Shown piece by piece: positions 6,521 to 11,840 of a DNA stretch of 11,840 bases. The stretch spans positions 1 through 11,840 of the forward strand of contig JBNGDJ010000079.1 of the NCBI GenBank assembly GCA_049974825.1. Direction: 5' to 3'. Source of the stretch: JBKHDT01 sp049974825. Lineage in GTDB: Bacteria > Pseudomonadota > Gammaproteobacteria > Halothiobacillales > Halothiobacillaceae. The position numbers and the translations under genes are program-made. How positions within the stretch are numbered: position 1 is the stretch's first letter; each line of letters opens with the position of its first letter. Below the pieces are notes generated by a model that was not told the origin of the DNA, ran no database searches, and was given only the letters and a program-made list of their open reading frames with translations.

Positions 6521-7905
6521 GGATCGCTGCGGCCCGCGGCCGGCAGGTTGCGGGCAATCAGGCCGAAGTCCCCTGCCCCGCCCGAAGGCAGCGGCAGGCG
6601 TACCCGGTACCCGCCGCCGGGGGCCTCGTCCATGGGACGGCCCTGCAGATCCTGCATCCAGGCCAGCCGCGTCTCCCGGTTGCCCTCGGGCAGCAGAAAG
6701 GTGATTTCGTCCCCGACCCGCAGCTTGTTCTTGATGTCCACCTCTGCCCAGCCGGATTCAGGATCCGCCGCCGTAACCTCCCCGACAAACTGCTGCACCC
6801 GGTTGCTGGAGACCCCCTCAAGGTAGTTCTGGTAGTCCTGCGTATGATGGCGCTTGTAAAACCCGTCCGTGTAGCCACGATTTGCCAGGTTGTCCAGTTC
6901 GGCAATCAGGTTGGGGTCGAAGGGGCGACCCGCCACGGCATCGTCGATGGCGCGTCGGTAGACCTGCGCGGTCCGGGCGACGTAATAGTGCGACTTGGTT
7001 CGCCCCTCGATCTTCAGGCAGTCCACGCCGATTCGGGTCAGTTCATGAACGTGCTCCACCGCACGCAGGTCCCGGGAGTTCATGATGTAGGTCCCGTGTT
7101 CGTCTTCCATCACGGGCATCAACTCGCCGGGGCGGCTGGCCTCTTCCAGGAAATACACCTGATCGGCCAGTGGATGGCGCTGCTGCGCGCTCGGCCCCGA
7201 GTCCATCGGATTGGCCGCATGCAGGGCATCCAGGCCGATCACCTGCCCCGAATCGGCCGGGCGAACCACCCCGGCCACGTCCTCCTGCCCCGGCGTGGTC
7301 TTGTACTCCCAGCGGCAGGCATTGGTACAGGTCCCCTGATTCGGGTCCCGGTGATTGAAGTACCCCGAGAGCAGGCAACGACCCGAGTAGGCAATGCACA
7401 ATGCCCCGTGCACGAACACTTCAAGCTCCATGTCCGGGCAGGTGTCGCGGATCTGGCGGATCTCGTCCAGAGACAGTTCGCGGGAGAGAATCACGCGCTC
7501 GATGCCCACCGACTGCCAGAACTGTACCGAGGCGTAATTGACCGTATTTGCCTGCACCGACAGGTGAATCGGCATGCCTGGCCATTGCCGCCGCACCATC
7601 ATGATCAGGCCTGGGTCCGCCATGATCAGGGCATCGGGCTGCATGTCGATGACCGGCTGCATGTCGCGGATAAAGGTTTTCAGCTTCGCGTTGTGCGGTG
7701 ACAGGTTCACCGTGACGAAAAACTGCTTGCCGGCCGCGTGCGCCTCCTCGATGCCGACGCGCAGGTTGTCTTCGAGAAAGTCGTTGTTGCGCACCCGCAG
7801 GCTGTAGCGCGGCAGGCCGGCGTAGACCGCGTCGGCGCCATAGGCGAAGGCGTAGCGCATGGACTTGAGCGTACCAGCGGGAGAAAGCAGTTCGGGCGAT
7901 TTCAT
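6517..7905 (-). CDS. trhP: tRNA uridine-34 hydroxylation protein TrhP (U32 family, YegQ)
   Basis: TrhP (YegQ) is required for prephenate-dependent hydroxylation of wobble uridine 34 to ho5U, the precursor of cmo5U, in tRNAs reading four-fold codon boxes. Though classed with U32 peptidases, it is not thought to act as a protease. The 462-residue product starts MKSPELLSPAGTLKSMRYAF and contains AYGADAVYAGLPRYSLRVRN (21-40), nearly the E. coli sequence. Cys170, Cys177, Cys193 and Cys197 (HGALC, SGRC, GTCTNAC) are the U32 four-cysteine set that binds an iron-sulfur cluster in relatives such as UbiU. EGRTKSHYYVA and a C-terminal barrel domain follow. The ribosome binding site is poor, but the start matches the family. 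It is the first gene of the trhP-lptF-lptG-parC operon and overlaps lptF by four bases. Confidence 0.93.
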   Translation of the reverse strand: MKSPELLSPAGTLKSMRYAFAYGADAVYAGLPRYSLRVRNNDFLEDNLRVGIEEAHAAGKQFFVTVNLSPHNAKLKTFIRDMQPVIDMQPDALIMADPGLIMMVRRQWPGMPIHLSVQANTVNYASVQFWQSVGIERVILSRELSLDEIRQIRDTCPDMELEVFVHGALCIAYSGRCLLSGYFNHRDPNQGTCTNACRWEYKTTPGQEDVAGVVRPADSGQVIGLDALHAANPMDSGPSAQQRHPLADQVYFLEEASRPGELMPVMEDEHGTYIMNSRDLRAVEHVHELTRIGVDCLKIEGRTKSHYYVARTAQVYRRAIDDAVAGRPFDPNLIAELDNLANRGYTDGFYKRHHTQDYQNYLEGVSSNRVQQFVGEVTAADPESGWAEVDIKNKLRVGDEITFLLPEGNRETRLAWMQDLQGRPMDEAPGGGYRVRLPLPSGGAGDFGLIARNLPAAGRSDP

Positions 7906-7942
7906 GGGCGTTTTCAGGTCAGTCGATCCAAGTCAATCGCAC

Positions 7943-7948
7943 ATTGTA
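7943..7948 (-). promoter_or_regulatory. Candidate -10 element for the trhP-lptF-lptG-parC operon
   Basis: The minus strand reads TACAAT (five of six to TATAAT), about 38 bases before the trhP start codon. The -35 region is weak (TTCGGA at 18 bases or TCGGAC at 17). A TTGACG lies just upstream but too close to pair with this -10. It is the best promoter candidate in the gap between queG and trhP. Confidence 0.4.
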
Positions 7949-8090
7949 TCGTCAAGCGGCGGGTGGTCCGAACATTCAGGGCAAACGCGACGTACAGTCC
8001 CGGCGAGCCCCGTGCCGCGACGGAGGGGCCCGGAAGGCACCACTCGATTCGAGGCGATTCAATAACTTGGAACTCGGTGCACGACCACCC

Positions 8091-8150
8091 CCACCCCGGC
8101 AGGGAGGCAAAAATCCCCTGCCGAACCCGGGGTGGCAGGACGACGCCACC
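8091..8150 (-). terminator. Competing hairpins after queG, possible terminator or attenuator
   Basis: CGGCAGGG (8097-8104) pairs perfectly with CCCTGCCG (8116-8123), and CCACCCC (8091-8097) can extend this with GGGGTGG (8129-8135). A second hairpin, GGTGGC (8131-8136) with GCCACC (8145-8150), uses part of the same GGGGTGG segment, so the two structures exclude each other. The site begins 25 bases after the queG stop codon. No T-run follows the stem, so it is not a textbook intrinsic terminator. Mutually exclusive hairpins suggest either an imperfect terminator or a leader switch for the downstream trhP operon. The rest of the gap (7906-8090) holds only the promoter candidate. Confidence 0.45.
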
Positions 8151-8174
8151 TTGCGCGAAGCACCGGTCCGCGGT

Positions 8175-9257
8175 TCAGCAAAGGCCGCGCTGAGCGGCCA
8201 GGGCCCATTCGATATGTTCACGCAGCAGATGGTCGGCATCGGGCAGACGCGCCTTGAGCGCGCGCACCACGCGCTCATCGGGCGGTGCATTGCCCAGCGC
8301 GACCGCCAGGTTGCGCTGCCAGCGCCGGTAGCCGATGCGGCGGATGGCCGAGCCGGCCATCCGTTCGAGAAACTGCGCCTCGGTCCAGCCAAACAGCGCC
8401 ACCAGCTCCGGGTCATCCAGCCCGTGCCTTGCCCGAAAGTCTGCCTCCTCGCTGTGCCGGGCAAACCGGTTCCAGGGACAGACGAGCTGGCAGTCGTCGC
8501 AACCGTAGATGCGATTGCCCATGGGTCGGCGAAACTCCAGCGGAATCGGACCGTCCAGCTCGATGGTCAGATAAGAGATGCAGCGTCGCGCATCCACCAC
8601 ACCATCGGCCACGATGGCTCTGGTCGGGCAGATATCCAGGCAGGCGGTGCAGCGCCCGCAATGGCCCTGCACCGGCTGATCCACCGGCAGCGGCAGGTTG
8701 GTGAACAGCTCGCCGAGGAAGAACCAGGAGCCAGCCTCCCGGCTGAGCAGAAGACTGTGCTTGCCTTTCCAGCCCAGGCCAGCCTTTTCGGCAATCACGG
8801 TTTCCATGACCGGTGCGCTGTCGGTAAAGGCGCGATGTACCAGGGCATGTCCCGCTTCGTGCAGGCGTGCGCGCAGCCGCTCGGCCAGCTTCTGCAGGCG
8901 CTGACGAAGCACCTTGTGGTAGTCACGACCCAGCGCGTAACGGGAGACATAACCCTTGCGCGGGTCAGCCAGCACCCTGCGGGGAACCTCCGCCAGCGGC
9001 GGCAGATAGTCCATGCGCACCGAGATGATGCTCACCGTGCCGGGTACCAGTTCGGACGGGCGGGCACGCCGGAGCCCGTGGCGTGCCATGTACTCCATCT
9101 CGCCGTGAAACCCCTGGGCCAGCCAGCGTTGCAGTCCTTCTTCCGCCTCGCCCAGGTCGGTATCGGTGATGCCCACACCGGTAAACCCGAGCGCCCGGGC
9201 TTCCTGGCGGATCCAGTGGGCGATTTCCAGCGATTCAGGCGGCAGGGTATCGTTCAT
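8175..9257 (-). CDS. queG: Epoxyqueuosine reductase
   Basis: QueG carries out the last step of queuosine synthesis: cobalamin-dependent reduction of epoxyqueuosine to queuosine at position 34 of tRNAs with GUN anticodons. The 360-residue product has the N-terminal cobalamin-binding region with RYALGRDYHKVLRQRL (106-121) and Asp146 in TDSAPVMET, which matches the catalytic Asp of the family. Two [4Fe-4S] sites follow: CGRCTACLDICP (Cys200, 203, 206, 210) and YGCDDCQLVCPWN (Cys253, 256, 260), with Cys226 between. A C-terminal HEAT-like region (about 300-355) typical of longer QueG proteins is present. The ATG at 9257 is seven bases past the crcB stop, so it is probably translated from the lolA-rarA-crcB-queG message. 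All cluster ligands are intact. The gene ends in a GC-rich stem (8183-8199) within its last codons. Confidence 0.95.
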   Translation of the reverse strand: MNDTLPPESLEIAHWIRQEARALGFTGVGITDTDLGEAEEGLQRWLAQGFHGEMEYMARHGLRRARPSELVPGTVSIISVRMDYLPPLAEVPRRVLADPRKGYVSRYALGRDYHKVLRQRLQKLAERLRARLHEAGHALVHRAFTDSAPVMETVIAEKAGLGWKGKHSLLLSREAGSWFFLGELFTNLPLPVDQPVQGHCGRCTACLDICPTRAIVADGVVDARRCISYLTIELDGPIPLEFRRPMGNRIYGCDDCQLVCPWNRFARHSEEADFRARHGLDDPELVALFGWTEAQFLERMAGSAIRRIGYRRWQRNLAVALGNAPPDERVVRALKARLPDADHLLREHIEWALAAQRGLC

Positions 9258-9264
9258 GGCCGGC

Positions 9265-9642
9265 TCAGGTCAGTCGCTCGGCAAGCAGCATCCCGGCGCG
9301 CGCACCGGCCAGACATAGGATGACGGTGCCCAGCACGTACAGCGCTGCCAAAAGCCACTGGTTGCGCTCGACAAGAGCCAGCGCATCGATGGAGAAAGCC
9401 GAGAAAGTCGTAAAGGCGCCAAGAAACCCCGTGAGCACCGCAATCCGGTATTCCAGGGGCAGGTGCCAGCGGGCTGCAAGCCAGACCGCAAGGAACCCCA
9501 TCAGCGCCGAGCCGATCAGGTTGACCGCCATGGTGCCCCAGGGAAAGCCGCGTCCAAGCCAGTGCATCATCAGCCCGGACAGTGCGAAGCGCGCCATGGC
9601 ACCCAGCGCGCCGGCCAGCCCGATCAGCAGGTAAAGCCTCAT
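9265..9642 (-). CDS. crcB: Fluoride channel FluC/CrcB
   Basis: FluC (CrcB) is a small inner-membrane channel that lets fluoride leave the cell; two copies assemble with opposite orientations. The 125-residue product is the normal length, with four hydrophobic helices (about 2-24, 34-57, 68-90, 97-121). The signature GFLGAFTTFSAFS (72-84) contains the central Thr-Thr region and the phenylalanines that line the pore (Phe80, Phe83), and Asn41 in NLIGS is the conserved pore-entry Asn. There is one gene rather than a pair, consistent with a homodimer. The ATG overlaps the rarA stop codon as ATGA, so translation is probably coupled. No fluoride riboswitch is possible immediately upstream, because that DNA codes for RarA. 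Expression is therefore tied to the operon. Confidence 0.94.
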   Translation of the reverse strand: MRLYLLIGLAGALGAMARFALSGLMMHWLGRGFPWGTMAVNLIGSALMGFLAVWLAARWHLPLEYRIAVLTGFLGAFTTFSAFSIDALALVERNQWLLAALYVLGTVILCLAGARAGMLLAERLT

Positions 9643-10979
9643 GGCGCATCGCCCCGCTCATCGCCCTCAGCGCGGGCCGCCTCGTTCAAAGCGGCCAGTC
9701 GGGCAAGCTTTTCGCCGATGCGAATTTCCAAGCCCCGGTCGACCGGCTGATAGTACTTGCGCCCGATCAAAGGCTCCGGCAGGTAGGTCTCGCCGGCAGC
9801 GAACCCCTCGCCCTCGTCATGGGCATACCGATAGCCGGCGCCCCAGCCGGCGCGTTTCATCAAGCCGGTCGGCGCATTGCGCAGGTGCATGGGCACTGGC
9901 AGTGAACCGGACTCGCGGGCATCCTTCATCGCCGCCTTGTGCGCCACGTAAACCGCATTGCTCTTGGGCGCGCAGGCCAGATAGATGGCCACCTGGGTCA
10001 GCATCAGATCGCCTTCCGGCGAGCCGAGCCGCTCGTAGGACTGCCAGGCATCCACGGCCAGGGACAGGGCCCGCGGGTCGGCATTGCCAATGTCCTCGCT
10101 GGCCATCCGCACAAGTCGCCGTCCCAGGTAGGCCGGGTCGGCACCCCCGTCAATCATCCGCGCCAGCCAATAGGCGGCCGCGTCGGGATCGGAACCGCGC
10201 ACCGACTTGTGCAGGGCCGAGATCTGGTCGTAGAAGTCATCCCCGCCCTTGTCAAAACGGTTCGGGCCGGCCCGGGTCACTTCATCGAGAATGGTCTCGT
10301 CAATCCGGCCGCCGCGTTCTTGCGCCAGCGTCGCGGCAATCTCCAGCAGGATCAGGGCCCGCCGGGCATCGCCATCGGCGGCCCGGGCAATCCGCGAGAC
10401 CGCATCCTCGCCGATCGACAACCCCGCCCCGCCAAGCCCGCGCTCGGCATCAGTCAATGCCGCCTGCAGCAAAGTCTCGATGTCCGTCGCTTCCAGCGAC
10501 TGGAGAATGTAGACCCGCGCCCGGGAAAGCAGCGCATTGTTCAGCGAGAACGAAGGATTTTCCGTGGTTGCGCCGATCAGGGTCAGAAGCCCCTCCTCGA
10601 CCGCGGGCAGCAGGGCATCCTGCTGGGACTTGTTGAAGCGATGGATCTCGTCGATAAAAAGGACTGTACGCTGGGGAAGACGGGCGCGGGCGGTATCGAT
10701 CGCCTGGCGAATGTCCTTGACCCCGGCCATCACGGCGGAAATGGAAAGCCAGTCGGCCCCGGCCTGACCGGCCATGACCCGCGCAAGCGTGGTCTTGCCT
10801 ACGCCGGGCGGCCCCCAGAGGATCAGCGAGTGCAGCTGTCCGCGCTCTACCGCCAGCCTCAGGGGCTGACCCGAGCCGACCAGGGCCTGCTGGCCCACCA
10901 CCTCGTCCAGCGAGCGCGGGCGCATTCGCTCAGGCAGCGGACGCAGGTCGGGCCCTTCATGCGCAAACAGGTCGGCCAT
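9639..10979 (-). CDS. rarA: Replication-associated recombination protein A (AAA+ ATPase)
   Basis: RarA (MgsA) is a cytoplasmic AAA+ ATPase related to clamp-loader subunits; it works with SSB at stalled or gapped replication forks. The 446-residue product has Walker A GPPGVGKT (56-63), Walker B FIDEIHRF (108-115), the sensor region ATTENPSF (137-144) and the arginine-finger stretch LLSRARVY (151-158). The C-terminal part contains the tetramerisation domain with IDGGADPAYLGRRLVRMASEDIG, typical of RarA/WRNIP1. The N-terminal DLFAHEG is a variant of the SSB-interacting start seen in relatives. The start overlaps the lolA stop as TGATG, with GAGGGG upstream. The pair lolA-rarA is common in gammaproteobacteria, usually behind ftsK. 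Length and motifs are normal. Confidence 0.96.
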   Translation of the reverse strand: MADLFAHEGPDLRPLPERMRPRSLDEVVGQQALVGSGQPLRLAVERGQLHSLILWGPPGVGKTTLARVMAGQAGADWLSISAVMAGVKDIRQAIDTARARLPQRTVLFIDEIHRFNKSQQDALLPAVEEGLLTLIGATTENPSFSLNNALLSRARVYILQSLEATDIETLLQAALTDAERGLGGAGLSIGEDAVSRIARAADGDARRALILLEIAATLAQERGGRIDETILDEVTRAGPNRFDKGGDDFYDQISALHKSVRGSDPDAAAYWLARMIDGGADPAYLGRRLVRMASEDIGNADPRALSLAVDAWQSYERLGSPEGDLMLTQVAIYLACAPKSNAVYVAHKAAMKDARESGSLPVPMHLRNAPTGLMKRAGWGAGYRYAHDEGEGFAAGETYLPEPLIGRKYYQPVDRGLEIRIGEKLARLAALNEAARAEGDERGDAP

Positions 10980-11611
10980 CAGCGCCCCTCGACGACCTCC
11001 ACGCCCTCCGGCGGCTGGAAGTCGAACTGCTCGATGTCGACCGGCTCGTTGACCGCCCGGTCAAAGAACCGCACCTGGGTGGCGTTTTCGAAAGTGTCGA
11101 TCAGACGCATGCTGGAAAGTCCCTGTGCATCGACAGAAATCAGCACCTGGGCAAAATCGGACACTTCCTCGCGCGGGCGCAGCCGAAACCACTGCGCGCC
11201 CTCGTCGTCCATATCGACCGGCTCGATCTCGAAGGCCTCGTCAAGCGGCTTTTCATCCATCAGGACCATGATCGGCGAGCTGTCGATGCTGCCGGTCAGC
11301 GGTTTGCGGGTGGCCTGCTCAAGATCGGGATCAAAAACCCAGAGCCACTCCCCGTCCGATACCAGCTCCTGGACGTAGGGCCGCTCGTAGACCCAGCGAA
11401 ACTGGCCGGGACGCGCGAGCATGACCTGCCCGCTGGAAAACTGCATGCGTTCGCCGCGCGGATCCCGCTGCAACTGCTCGAAGCGGGCCGAGAAGGTTTC
11501 CAGATTCGAGACGAAATCAAGCAGCGGCTCGGTCTCGCCGACCACGGGGGCTGCCGGGGTGAAAAACAGCCAGAAGGCAAGAAACGGGGCGAACAGCCGG
11601 ATTGGTTGCAT
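10979..11611 (-). CDS. lolA: Outer-membrane lipoprotein carrier protein LolA
   Basis: LolA is the periplasmic chaperone that takes lipoproteins from the LolCDE transporter to the outer-membrane receptor LolB. The 210-residue precursor has a hydrophobic signal peptide (about 1-25, ending near TPAAPVVGE), then the LolA beta-barrel fold. Typical segments are FSARFEQLQRDPRG (40-53), LARPGQFRWVYERPY (65-79), and LVSDGEWLWVFDPDLEQAT (83-101), close to the E. coli LVSDGQTLW...PFVEQAT segment. Arg67 in the ARPG motif corresponds to the functional Arg43 region. The mature protein is rich in Asp and Glu. The start is the ATG at 11611: further upstream codons would put the signal peptide about 48 residues in and run into the repeat element. 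The ribosome binding site (AAGGGA) is rather far upstream. It is the first gene of the lolA-rarA-crcB-queG operon; the usual upstream neighbour ftsK is outside the window or absent. Confidence 0.94.
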   Translation of the reverse strand: MQPIRLFAPFLAFWLFFTPAAPVVGETEPLLDFVSNLETFSARFEQLQRDPRGERMQFSSGQVMLARPGQFRWVYERPYVQELVSDGEWLWVFDPDLEQATRKPLTGSIDSSPIMVLMDEKPLDEAFEIEPVDMDDEGAQWFRLRPREEVSDFAQVLISVDAQGLSSMRLIDTFENATQVRFFDRAVNEPVDIEQFDFQPPEGVEVVEGR

Positions 11612-11643
11612 GTAAATAACGGTCCCTTTGACATGAGCGCGAC

Positions 11644-11685
11644 AAGGAAAGTCTGCAGGAAGCGAGCGCGGTTCTTGCCGCAGAG
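11644..11685 (+). repeat. Possible relic of the same repeat in the lolA leader
   Basis: AAGGAAAGTCTGCA (11644-11657) matches the left end of the adjacent element, AAGGAAGGTCTGCA (11688-11701), at 13 of 14 bases. GCAGAGTT (11680-11687) matches the right end. TCTGC and GCAGA could close a short hairpin around 22 unrelated bases. It may be an eroded mini-copy into which the newer element inserted, or a chance match; there is too little sequence to decide. It lies 33 bases upstream of the lolA start codon, in the probable leader. I see no convincing -10/-35 pair between 11612 and 11689. Confidence 0.35.
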
Positions 11686-11689
11686 TTAA

Positions 11690-11840
11690 GGAAGGTCTGC
11701 ACAAATGCAGACCTTCCCGTGCAGGGCACGGATGCCCTGCCGCACAATGGCGCAAGCCATTGAATTGCAGAGCCCGGGCCGAGCATGTATCGGCCCGGGC
11801 GTGTCTGCATAAGCCTAAGGATGGCTTTGTGCAGAGTTTC
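11690..11840 (+). mobile_element. MITE-like element with five consecutive hairpins, right copy (3' end at window edge)
   Basis: This non-coding element begins with GGAAGGTCTGCACAAA at 11690, directly after TTAA, and reaches the window edge one base before its expected end. Five hairpins follow one another. First, 11690-11701 with 11706-11717 (12 base pairs, CAAA loop). Second, 11721-11728 with 11733-11740 (8 base pairs, CGGA loop). Third, 11745-11751 with 11756-11762 (7 base pairs, GCAA loop, a GNRA tetraloop). Fourth, 11772-11782 with 11790-11800 (11 base pairs, 7-base loop containing CATG). Fifth, TCTGCA/TGCAGA enclosing AAGCC/GGCTT (11804-11835). The shared ends with the left copy and the inverted terminal repeats indicate a miniature inverted-repeat transposable element. 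The ends and the adjacent TTAA resemble the IS5 group (ends beginning GGAAGGTGCG, YTAR targets); this comparison is from memory. It lies 78 bases upstream of lolA. Confidence 0.75.

Noticed and set aside
7944..9323. Long plus-strand open frames (785-1843, 1982-3040, 6415-7701, 7944-9323, 9939-11378).
   Set aside because: They run antisense to well-supported genes, are rich in Arg, Gly, Pro and His as expected from high-GC shadows, and show no recognisable domain.
1..11840. Matching sequence at both window ends as a sign of a circular molecule or assembly overlap.
   Set aside because: The shared blocks are only 28 and 22 bases and are separated by 53 bases at one end and 11 at the other, so they are two different repeat copies rather than an overlap.
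11690..11840. CRISPR array or tRNA-like cluster in the hairpin-rich region.
   Set aside because: There are no regularly spaced direct repeats with unique spacers, and the hairpins do not form a cloverleaf with tRNA consensus bases.

Overview
This is a GC-rich, gene-dense chromosomal segment from a gammaproteobacterium. The evidence is the gene content: full-length LptF/LptG, LolA, ParC, HtpX, TrhP (YegQ) and a CcoS for a cbb3 oxidase. The genus cannot be read from the window; an aerobic or microaerobic gammaproteobacterium is as far as the evidence goes. All ten recognised genes and one small unknown gene lie on the minus strand, so transcription runs from right to left.

Layout in the direction of transcription. 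(1) 11690-11840: a non-coding mobile-element-like repeat made of consecutive hairpins. (2) 8175-11611: lolA-rarA-crcB-queG, an overlapping or near-overlapping operon (lipoprotein carrier, replication-fork AAA+ ATPase, fluoride channel, queuosine enzyme), followed by a hairpin-rich gap. (3) 2075-7905: trhP-lptF-lptG-parC, a second tight operon (tRNA wobble-uridine hydroxylation, the two LPS-export permeases, topoisomerase IV subunit A). (4) 914-1816: htpX, a membrane metalloprotease, with a clear terminator. (5) 463-708: ccoS. (6) 198-296: a 32-residue membrane peptide with its own promoter, ribosome binding site and terminator. (7) 1-104: a second copy of the hairpin repeat, cut by the window edge.

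The genes are mostly ordinary housekeeping genes: envelope biogenesis (LolA, LptF, LptG), membrane quality control (HtpX), DNA topology and replication (ParC, RarA), and tRNA modification (TrhP and QueG both act on wobble position 34). I found no defence system, prophage, CRISPR array or biosynthetic cluster.

The least ordinary content is the dispersed repeat. Two same-orientation copies sit at the two window ends, and a diverged, inverted fragment lies in the ccoS leader. The copies share a 16-base imperfect terminal inverted repeat (GGAAGGTCTGCACAAA / GGAAACTCTGCACAAA) next to TTAA or TTAG. The right copy is a run of five hairpins, one with a GCAA (GNRA) loop. The left copy carries an extra hairpin module that the right copy lacks. 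This looks like a miniature inverted-repeat transposable element, possibly of IS5 type, with a modular hairpin interior. The other point of interest is the unassigned 32-residue membrane protein.
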